A DNA stretch of 5,485 bases, from positions 1 through 5,485 of the forward strand of contig JAJRPL010000390.1 in NCBI GenBank assembly GCA_024280815.1. Reading direction: 5' to 3'. Source of the DNA: Bacteroidota bacterium. GTDB taxonomy: Bacteria; Bacteroidota; Bacteroidia; Flavobacteriales; Flavobacteriaceae. Shown in pieces: positions 1 to 5,485 of the stretch; position 1 is the first letter of the stretch; each line of letters starts with the position of its first letter. The notes below the pieces were generated by a model. It was given only the letters and a program-made list of their open reading frames with translations. It did not search any database and was not told where the DNA came from. A program made the translations under genes and the position numbers.

Positions 1-1
1 T

Positions 2-730
2 GTGCAATCGCAAACATACCAAGACTTTGAGCATATTATTATAGATGGGGATAGTACCGATGGAAGCAAAAAAGTAATTGAAAAACACAAAAGCTCGTTT
101 AGTTATTGGGTTAGTGAACCCGATGCTGGTATTTATAATGCGATGAATAAGGGGATTCGTGCTTCTAAGGGTAAATTCATTTATTTTTTAAATACAAAAG
201 ACGAATTTTACAATGTTGAAGTTTTAAAAGAGATAAGTAATAAATTAAGTATTGATAACGATATTTATTATGGAAATTTAATTTTAAAAAAAAGTAATAA
301 TCATCAGGAGAGGATAATTTACACTCCTAACGAATTAACATTTTCATTCTTTTTAAAAAGGACAATACCCCATCAAGCCGCATTTATTAAAAAAAGTTTA
401 TTTGAAACTGTTTTTTATTATAATGAAGATTTTAAAATAGTGTCTGATTGGGAGTTTTTTATGTGTGCGATATTTAAGCATCAAGTAAATTATCAATACT
501 TAGATATAATGATCGCATATTACGATTCTACAGGTATTTCAAGTAATAAATTATATGCTTCTACTTTTAGAAAAGAAAGGCAAATAAGTTTTAAAAAACA
601 TTTTGGAAGAATTATTGAAGATTACAAAGAGCTCCAATTGAATAGAAAAATATTAAATACTAATAGATTTAAAATGTTATTAGAATTAGAAAAATCTGTA
701 ATTTCAAAAAAATTAATTCGTTGTATTTAA
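2..730 (+). CDS. GT2-family glycosyltransferase, 5'-truncated by window edge
   Basis: Transfers a sugar from a nucleotide-sugar donor to a growing glycan at the cytoplasmic face of the inner membrane (family knowledge; donor and acceptor unknown). The visible 242 codons begin inside the GT-A fold. QTYQDFEHIIIDGDSTDGS (residues 4-22) is the second strand and nucleotide-binding Asp region. WVSEPDAGIYNAMNKG (36-51) marks the subfamily that normally has IIDGGSTDGS and SEPDxGIYDAMNKG. The metal-binding position reads N64-T65-K66-D67, keeping only the last Asp. HQ (124-125) and SDWEFF (148-153) supply the acceptor/base region, and YYDSTGISSN (173-182) the usual C-terminal motif. The GTG at position 2 is an internal Val codon: the first beta strand with its PxYN-type motif, roughly 20-30 residues, is missing and must lie upstream. 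The stop is TAA at 728-730. The gene is about 24-25% GC. The class is secure, the specificity is not. Confidence 0.9.
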   Translation: MQSQTYQDFEHIIIDGDSTDGSKKVIEKHKSSFSYWVSEPDAGIYNAMNKGIRASKGKFIYFLNTKDEFYNVEVLKEISNKLSIDNDIYYGNLILKKSNNHQERIIYTPNELTFSFFLKRTIPHQAAFIKKSLFETVFYYNEDFKIVSDWEFFMCAIFKHQVNYQYLDIMIAYYDSTGISSNKLYASTFRKERQISFKKHFGRIIEDYKELQLNRKILNTNRFKMLLELEKSVISKKLIRCI

Positions 731-776
731 GAATAAGTTTATTAGTATTCAGAGGAAAAACCCTTAAAAACTTAAA
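731..776 (+). other. 46-nt intergenic gap, no clear promoter or terminator
   Basis: This is the largest gap between genes in the window. An AGAGGA at 751-756 resembles a ribosome-binding site but ends 20 nt before the ATG at 777, which is too far for normal use. I see no Bacteroidota-type -7 element (TAnnTTTG) and no GC-rich hairpin followed by a T run. The gap is therefore most likely plain intra-operon spacer. Confidence 0.5.
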
Positions 777-1613
777 ATGAATCAATTAGTTTCTATAATA
801 ATTCCTTGTTATAATCAAGCAGAATATCTACCTGAAGCTTTAGGAACAGTAATTAAACAAACCTATGTAAATTGGGAATGTATAGTTGTTAATGATGGGT
901 CAAAAGATAATACCAAAGAGGTGACCAAAGAGTGGCTTATTAAAGATAACAGATTTAGTTACATTGAAATTAATAATAAAGGAGTTAGTAATGCTCGTAA
1001 TATTGGGATAGAAGCTGCGAAAGGTATTTTTATTTTACCACTTGATGCGGATGACAAAATATCTTTTGATTATATTGAGTTGGCTTTAAAAGAATTTAAA
1101 AAAGATACTAGCCTGAAAGTTGTATATGGGAATGCAGAAAGGTTTGGAATTATAAAAGGGTTATGGAAATTAAAAGGTTTTACTCTTAAGAACCTGGCTC
1201 AATCAAATATGATATATTGTTCAGCTTTATTTAAAAAAACTGATTGGGAGAAGGTAGGTGGCTATGATACTAATATGATTCATGGATTGGAAGATTGGGA
1301 GTTTTGGATAGCCTTATTAAAAAATGGAGGAGGAGTAAAGCAAATAGATAAAATAGTTTTTTATTATAGAATAAAAAAGGTGTCTAGAAATAAAGAATTT
1401 GATGATATTCAAAAAATAGAATTATACAACTATATATGTGCGAAACATGCTTTGTTTTTCACCACTCAATTGGGAAGCAATATTGTTTTAAATCAAAATA
1501 TTTTAAAATTAGAAAAACAAGTAAAGCATTTAACCAAAAGCAAAAAAAATGCTATTAATGTTTTGTTTAAATCATTTTTTGGTGTAAAATTATTTAATAA
1601 TGATAATTTGTAA
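777..1613 (+). CDS. GT2-family glycosyltransferase (complete)
   Basis: A complete 278-residue GT-A fold glycosyltransferase, probably acting on a lipid-linked glycan at the inner membrane. The start is supported by the N-terminal strand directly after Met: VSIIIPCYNQAEYL (residues 5-18), the classic family 2 opening. Further motifs are QTYVNWECIVVNDGSKDNT (28-46), with the donor-binding Asp40 of NDGS; KGVSNARNIGIEAAKG (68-83); LDADD (89-93), an intact DXD-type metal site; and GLEDWEFW (170-177), whose Glu-Asp pair at 172-173 holds the likely catalytic base. YYRIKKVSRN (196-205) matches the C-terminal YYR...S segment. Residues about 236-258 (NQNILKLEKQVKHL and following) look like a short coiled coil, followed by an amphipathic tail that could contact the membrane (inference). 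It lies 46 nt after the upstream GT2 and 11 nt before the methyltransferase. Donor sugar and linkage cannot be read from sequence. Confidence 0.95.
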   Translation: MNQLVSIIIPCYNQAEYLPEALGTVIKQTYVNWECIVVNDGSKDNTKEVTKEWLIKDNRFSYIEINNKGVSNARNIGIEAAKGIFILPLDADDKISFDYIELALKEFKKDTSLKVVYGNAERFGIIKGLWKLKGFTLKNLAQSNMIYCSALFKKTDWEKVGGYDTNMIHGLEDWEFWIALLKNGGGVKQIDKIVFYYRIKKVSRNKEFDDIQKIELYNYICAKHALFFTTQLGSNIVLNQNILKLEKQVKHLTKSKKNAINVLFKSFFGVKLFNNDNL

Positions 1614-1624
1614 AAATAAATTTT

Positions 1625-2530
1625 ATGAAAAATTGGATTAAAAGTCAAATTAATAAGCTTCCACATGTTAGAACACTATATGCAGAAAATAAAGAATGGA
1701 AAAAATATTCTAGAAAACCACCAGGGCACTATTATTCTCCAATTGTTAACATTCCGCAGATTAAAAATAATGAAGATAGAATTTGGAACAAAAGCATTTC
1801 TGAAATAAAAGCAATCAACTTAAATGATGATGAACAATTAGTACTATTAAAAGAATTGTCGCGATATTATCATGAATTGCCTTTTAAAGAAAAACAAATA
1901 AACGGCTTACGATATTATTTTGAAAACACCTTTTACTCCTATACAGATGCAATAGTTTTGTATAGTATGATTCGGCATTTTAAACCCAAAAAAATAATCG
2001 AGTTAGGTTCTGGTTTTTCCTCGGCAGTTATGATGGATGTAAATGAATTGTTTTTTGATAACAGTATAGATTTAACTTTTATTGAACCCTATCCTAAAAG
2101 ACTTAAAACATTATTAAAAGAAGAAGATATTAAGCGATATAAAATAATTGAAGAAGATGCTCAAGAACTAAATTTAGGGGTATTTAAGACTCTAGAAAAA
2201 GGTGATATACTTTTTATTGATAGTACTCATGTAGCAAAAACAGGAAGTGATGTTAATTATATCTTGTTTTCAATTTTGCCTTCTTTGAAAAAGGGGGTTC
2301 TCATTCATTTTCACGATATCTTCTTTCCTTTTGAATACCCTAAAGAATGGGTTTATAGAGGGAATAACTGGAACGAAACCTATTTTTTAAGAGCATTTTT
2401 AATGTATAATGAATCGTTTAAGATTAAACTTTTTTCAGATTATATTCATAGCTTCCATAAAGAAGCATTTAATGAAATGCCTTTATCATACAAAAACACA
2501 GGAGGTAATATTTGGTTAGAAAAGAAATAA
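1625..2530 (+). CDS. Class I SAM-dependent methyltransferase (Methyltransf_24-like)
   Basis: A complete 301-residue protein that probably methylates a sugar of the glycan built by the neighbouring enzymes, using S-adenosylmethionine in the cytoplasm. Seen in the sequence: an N-terminal extension with PPGHYYSPI (residues 32-40); the SAM-binding glycine motif IIELGSGFSS (124-133); an acidic residue ending the second strand in TFIEPYP (151-157, Glu154), where the SAM ribose would bind; EEDAQEL (176-182) at the adenine-binding position; LFIDSTHVAKTGSDVNY (196-212); and IHFHDIFFPFEYP (227-239). The STHV and HFHDIF blocks, with the PPGHYYSP leader, are typical of a methyltransferase group common in bacterial polysaccharide clusters, and their His/Asp residues are candidates for metal or acceptor binding. 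It sits between two GT2 genes, 11 nt and 4 nt away, so co-expression is near certain. Whether it acts on oxygen of a sugar or on another group is inference. About 28% GC by hand count. Confidence 0.9.
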   Translation: MKNWIKSQINKLPHVRTLYAENKEWKKYSRKPPGHYYSPIVNIPQIKNNEDRIWNKSISEIKAINLNDDEQLVLLKELSRYYHELPFKEKQINGLRYYFENTFYSYTDAIVLYSMIRHFKPKKIIELGSGFSSAVMMDVNELFFDNSIDLTFIEPYPKRLKTLLKEEDIKRYKIIEEDAQELNLGVFKTLEKGDILFIDSTHVAKTGSDVNYILFSILPSLKKGVLIHFHDIFFPFEYPKEWVYRGNNWNETYFLRAFLMYNESFKIKLFSDYIHSFHKEAFNEMPLSYKNTGGNIWLEKK

Positions 2531-2534
2531 TAAA

Positions 2535-3425
2535 ATGCCAAAAGTATCTGTCATAGTACCCAATTATAACCACGCTTCTTTTCTAAAGGAACGACTGGAC
2601 AGTATACTTAATCAAACATTTCAAGATTTTGAGATTATATTATTAGATGATGCTTCAACAGATACTAGTGTAGAAATTTTAAAAAATTATTCAACAGGTA
2701 AAAGAGTTTCTCATTTTATTATTAATAAAAAAAACTCAGGATCTCCTTTTAAACAATGGAAAAAGGGATTAGATTTAGCAAAGGGTGATTGCATTTGGAT
2801 TGCAGAAAGTGACGATAGTTGCGATCTTAATTTTTTGGAAACCCATTTGGAGTATTTAAAAACTTATGATGTTAGTGCTGCGAAAATTATGGTTTTAGAT
2901 AATTTAATTAAAACAGATACTATAATGGTTCATAGTGTTTTTAAGAAACAAGATGAAGTAAAACTTAGCAGTAATGATTTTAGTTATAATTGCCCACTTT
3001 TTAATGTAAGCTCAATGGTTTTTAAAAAGATAGATAAGAATATATTATTAAACAATACTTTTACTAACTATAATATAATCGGAGATATGGTTTTTTACTA
3101 TGAATTTTTCTTAGGTAAAAAAATTAGATATAATAAAAAAACGATTAACTATTATAGACAACATGATAAAGGGGTTTCAACAACACAAACAAAAGACTTA
3201 AATTATTATATGCAATATTTTAAAGAGAATGTAAATTTTATAAATAGGGTGTATTTAGAAAATGATAAATTTACAAATAAAAGTAGAAAAGAGTATATTA
3301 GAAGAAGGTATAATAAAATAAAAAATCGAACAACATTTAAAGTTAAGAGATCTTTTCTGTTTTTACAGATTTATATAAAGCATCAATTTCAAATGTTTGT
3401 TAATGTGAAAAACAATAACTTATAG
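2535..3425 (+). CDS. GT2-family glycosyltransferase with basic C-terminal tail
   Basis: A complete 296-residue GT-A glycosyltransferase. The start at 2535, 4 nt after the previous stop, puts PKVSVIVPNYNHASFL (residues 2-17) at the N-terminus as the family requires. QTFQDFEIILLDDASTDTS (27-45) holds the donor-binding Asp pair. NSGSPFKQWKKGLDLAKGD (67-85) is a subtype signature, and the metal site is intact as AESDD (90-94). GDMVFYYEFF (183-192) occupies the position of the catalytic-base motif, and YYRQHDKGVST (206-216) is the usual RQH...S segment. After about residue 245 the chain becomes strongly basic (SRKEYIRRRYNKIKNR, 250-265) and then aromatic/hydrophobic (FLFLQIYIKHQF, 274-285), a plausible peripheral membrane anchor (inference). 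It is clearly a different subtype from the other two GT2 genes, so it should make a different linkage. At about 24% GC it is among the most AT-rich genes here. Confidence 0.94.
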   Translation: MPKVSVIVPNYNHASFLKERLDSILNQTFQDFEIILLDDASTDTSVEILKNYSTGKRVSHFIINKKNSGSPFKQWKKGLDLAKGDCIWIAESDDSCDLNFLETHLEYLKTYDVSAAKIMVLDNLIKTDTIMVHSVFKKQDEVKLSSNDFSYNCPLFNVSSMVFKKIDKNILLNNTFTNYNIIGDMVFYYEFFLGKKIRYNKKTINYYRQHDKGVSTTQTKDLNYYMQYFKENVNFINRVYLENDKFTNKSRKEYIRRRYNKIKNRTTFKVKRSFLFLQIYIKHQFQMFVNVKNNNL

Positions 3426-3435
3426 ATTACAATTA

Positions 3436-4515
3436 ATGAAACTCCTCTACATATACGATCAAATGCCAAAAACCTATCAAGCATATTTACTAAATCTTTT
3501 AGAGGAATTAAAGAAGGCGACTAATGTAAAAGTATTAAGTTATGATACCGACAAAAGAGCCGATTACCATATAAAGTCCTACGGAATAAAGGACAAAATC
3601 CAACGCATTGCATACAAGACAAAATTAACTACCAATGTTTCATTAGATATTAAAACAATGAAACAGTTTGATGTGGTACATCTTCAACACAGTTACTTAT
3701 ACCCAAAACTTACACCTTTTTTTAAAGATGGAATTAAAAAACCTAAACTTATAATTACCCTAAGAGGAGGAGATACGTATATTAAACCTTGGATTATTGA
3801 ACGTTGGAAAACTTTTTACAAAGAACAGTCAAAATATGTGGATGCTTTTATTACAGTTAGCCAAAACCAAAAGGAGTACCTACAAAAATGGGGTGTTTCA
3901 GAAAATAAAATTCACGTAATTCCCGTTTCTTTCGGAAAAGAAAGTAAAGCACAATCTAAATTTCCTTCAGAAGGTAAAATTAAAATAGTATCGGCACATC
4001 GTATGTGTTGGGAAAAAAATATTGAAGGAAACCTACGAGTAATAAAGTTACTTAAAAAACAAGGGCTTAAAGTAAAGTACGATTTATATGGCGATGGACC
4101 AGACAAAGGGCAAGTATATTATTTAATAGATAAATACAATTTAAAAGAACAAGTAAACTTTATTGGTAAAGTTGATAACAAGGTGTTTAAAGAAAAACTT
4201 TCTAAATACGATTTCTTTTTGCAGTTAAGTCATTCCGAAGCTTTTGGAGCATCTGTGATTGAAGCACAATCTATGGGAGTTCCTGCGATTGTTTCAAATT
4301 CTGGCGGATTACCAGAGGCGATTGTACAGGATGAAACTGGTTTCTGTTCGGATAGTTGGGATATTGAAAACGCAGTAAAAAATATGATGTTATTGTTTAA
4401 GGATAGAGAAAAATATTTCAGTTTTTCTCAAGCAGCGATTGAAAATTGTAACACTCATTTTTCAACAGAAATTGAAGTTAAAAAATTACTCAAATTATAC
4501 AATTCATTATACTAA
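3436..4515 (+). CDS. GT4-family glycosyltransferase (GT-B fold)
   Basis: A complete 359-residue, two-domain GT-B retaining glycosyltransferase that would add a sugar to the cytoplasmic glycan intermediate. The N-terminal acceptor domain (about 1-175) opens with LLYIYDQMP (3-11) and contains FDVVHLQHSYLYP (78-90), LIITLRGGDTYIKPW (105-119) and DAFITVSQNQKEYL (136-149), the normal order for this family. The C-terminal donor domain begins near residue 180 and has SAHRMCWEKN (186-195), whose Arg189 and Lys194 are the expected diphosphate-binding residues; DLYGDGPDKG (216-225); NFIGKVDN (241-248); and the E-x7-E motif EAFGASVIE (Glu268 and Glu276), followed by SMGVPAIVSNSGGLPEAI (279-296). The N-terminal loop lacks the usual glycine-rich stretch and reads QMPKTYQ. 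Spacing is 10 nt after the GT2 and 4 nt before the amidotransferase, with no Shine-Dalgarno sequence. GC is about 31%, clearly above the preceding GT2. Donor and linkage unknown. Confidence 0.94.
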   Translation: MKLLYIYDQMPKTYQAYLLNLLEELKKATNVKVLSYDTDKRADYHIKSYGIKDKIQRIAYKTKLTTNVSLDIKTMKQFDVVHLQHSYLYPKLTPFFKDGIKKPKLIITLRGGDTYIKPWIIERWKTFYKEQSKYVDAFITVSQNQKEYLQKWGVSENKIHVIPVSFGKESKAQSKFPSEGKIKIVSAHRMCWEKNIEGNLRVIKLLKKQGLKVKYDLYGDGPDKGQVYYLIDKYNLKEQVNFIGKVDNKVFKEKLSKYDFFLQLSHSEAFGASVIEAQSMGVPAIVSNSGGLPEAIVQDETGFCSDSWDIENAVKNMMLLFKDREKYFSFSQAAIENCNTHFSTEIEVKKLLKLYNSLY

Positions 4516-4519
4516 CCCT

Positions 4520-5485
4520 ATGTGCGGATTCCTAGGCGAATTTTCGGTTAACAAAACACTTACATCTTCCTCAAAATTTGAAGAACTACTGGCTTTGTCC
4601 AAACATAGAGGTCCCGATAGTTCTGATACATTTAAAGGAAATAACTATCAATTAGGGTTTAACAGATTGGCAATTTTGGATCTTTCGGATAATGGCAATC
4701 AGCCCAAGCTTTCACCCTCTGGTAACTATCATTTGGTTTTTAATGGAGAGATTTATAATTTTAAAGAACTTCAAAAAAAGTATGAATTAAATAATCTGCA
4801 ATCCACTTCAGATACCGAAGTAGTACTTCATTTATTAGATAAAATTGGGGTTTCAGAAACTATAAAATCACTCAACGGAATGTTTGCTATTGCTATTGTA
4901 GCGATAGAAAATGATACCTTGTATTTAGCTAGGGATTTTGCAGGAATAAAACCTTTGTTTTTCGGGAAAAGTGAGCAGGGAATAGTATTTGCCTCACAAT
5001 TCAATCAAATTTACAAACACCCTTGGCATAAAGACAGCTTGCAATTACGCCCAGAAATAATCAAAGAATATTTTGGTATTGGTTATATGCAAGCACCCAA
5101 TACGGTGTATCAAGATGTTTTTCAGCTAAACCCTGGAGAGCTTCTTACTTTTTCTAATTCAGGAGAAATAACTAAAGAAGAATTTTGTGTTTTTTCAAAA
5201 GAGGTTTCAGATTCTAAAAAAAAGAATTTAAAAGCAGCGGATTATCTTTCCGTTTTAACCGAAAGCGTACAAAGACAGTTAGTGAGCGATGTTCCTATTG
5301 CCACTTTTTTAAGTGGAGGAATCGACAGCCCTTTAATTACGGCAGTTGCAAAAGAAGCTAAGCAAGATATTGAAGCCTTTACTTTTGGGATAGACCATCC
5401 TAAATATGATGAATCCGACAAAGCCATAGCCTACGCAAAACATTTGGAAGTGAAGCATACGGTTAAAAAAACTTCAGAAAATGAA
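4520..5485 (+). CDS. asnB: AsnB-like glutamine-dependent amidotransferase, 3'-truncated by window edge
   Basis: The first 322 codons of an asparagine-synthase-type enzyme (family length about 600-640), open to the last base. The glutaminase domain releases ammonia from glutamine; the synthetase domain adenylates a carboxylate with ATP and amidates it. Met1 is followed by Cys2-Gly3, the nucleophile exposed after Met removal, which fixes the start at 4520. Glutamine-site residues are present: KHRGPDSS (28-35), NRLAILDLS (48-56, Arg49), NGEIYNF (75-81) and SDTEVV (97-102, Asp98). ARDFAGIKPLFFG (137-149) replaces the usual RDRxGIKPLYY. YMQAPNTVYQDVFQLNPGE (189-207) links to the synthetase domain, where FLSGGIDSP (263-271) is the ATP pyrophosphatase loop and YDES (296-299) a following conserved motif. 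In this glycan operon it probably amidates a uronic acid, as proposed for WbpS/WbmE-type proteins, but true asparagine synthesis cannot be excluded. About 35% GC, the highest here. Confidence 0.93.
   Translation, partial: MCGFLGEFSVNKTLTSSSKFEELLALSKHRGPDSSDTFKGNNYQLGFNRLAILDLSDNGNQPKLSPSGNYHLVFNGEIYNFKELQKKYELNNLQSTSDTEVVLHLLDKIGVSETIKSLNGMFAIAIVAIENDTLYLARDFAGIKPLFFGKSEQGIVFASQFNQIYKHPWHKDSLQLRPEIIKEYFGIGYMQAPNTVYQDVFQLNPGELLTFSNSGEITKEEFCVFSKEVSDSKKKNLKAADYLSVLTESVQRQLVSDVPIATFLSGGIDSPLITAVAKEAKQDIEAFTFGIDHPKYDESDKAIAYAKHLEVKHTVKKTSENE

Noticed and set aside
286..293. A8 runs here and at 1542-1549, 2727-2734 and 5216-5223, possible phase-variation tracts
   Set aside because: In DNA with 24-35% GC and many Lys codons, A8 runs are expected by chance. 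All reading frames are intact and no longer homopolymer is present.
751..756. AGAGGA as a Shine-Dalgarno sequence for the GT2 gene at 777
   Set aside because: The spacing to the ATG is 20 nt, too long, and the other genes here also lack Shine-Dalgarno sequences, as is usual in Bacteroidota.
734..774. 7-bp inverted repeat TAAGTTT / AAACTTA flanking the first intergenic gap
   Set aside because: It is short and AT-rich with a 27-nt loop and no following T run, so it is not a credible terminator or operator.
443..1308. Near-identical DNA at GATTGGGAGTTTT in the first and second GT2 genes, possible direct repeat
   Set aside because: Both copies encode the conserved DWEF motif of GT2 enzymes in frame; shared motif and codon bias explain the match.
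3912..4106. Minus-strand ORF of 64 codons inside the GT4 gene
   Set aside because: It lies wholly antisense to a well-supported gene, its translation has no recognisable motif, and it covers the conserved donor-binding region of that gene.
5242..5427. Minus-strand ORF of 61 codons inside the amidotransferase gene
   Set aside because: It is antisense to the PP-loop region of the AsnB-like protein and has no recognisable motif; it is a shadow of the real frame.

Overview
The window is a single-direction stretch of a surface-polysaccharide (O-antigen, capsule or exopolysaccharide) biosynthesis locus. It is very AT-rich, uses almost no Shine-Dalgarno sequences, and its glycosyltransferases and methyltransferase have the look of Flavobacteriia (Bacteroidota) proteins. 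That taxonomic call is an inference from composition and protein style; no rRNA or marker gene is present.

Layout, all on the + strand: (1) positions 2-730, the 3' part of a GT2 glycosyltransferase whose true start lies upstream; (2) 777-1613, a complete GT2 glycosyltransferase; (3) 1625-2530, a class I SAM-dependent methyltransferase; (4) 2535-3425, a second complete GT2 glycosyltransferase of a different subtype; (5) 3436-4515, a GT4-type glycosyltransferase with a full C-terminal donor-binding domain; (6) 4520-5485, the 5' part of an AsnB-like glutamine-dependent amidotransferase that runs off the window without a stop. Gaps are 46, 11, 4, 10 and 4 nt. I see no convincing promoter or terminator, so this looks like the interior of one long operon.

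Taken together the genes suggest assembly of a repeat unit from at least four sugar transfers (three GT2, one GT4), with methylation and probably amidation of the product. The AsnB-like enzyme inside a glycan cluster most plausibly amidates a carboxylated sugar, as proposed for WbpS and WbmE-type proteins in O-antigen loci, rather than making free asparagine. No flippase, polymerase or sugar-nucleotide synthesis gene lies in the window, so the polymer type cannot be decided.

Base composition is uneven. By hand counts over whole lines, the first GT2 is about 24-25% GC, the methyltransferase about 28%, the second complete GT2 about 24%, the GT4 gene about 31% and the amidotransferase about 35%. 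The jump near 3426-3435 suggests a junction between a variable, recently acquired block and a more resident block. I found no RNA gene, mobile element, CRISPR array or other clearly new system; this is an accessory but recognisable glycan locus.
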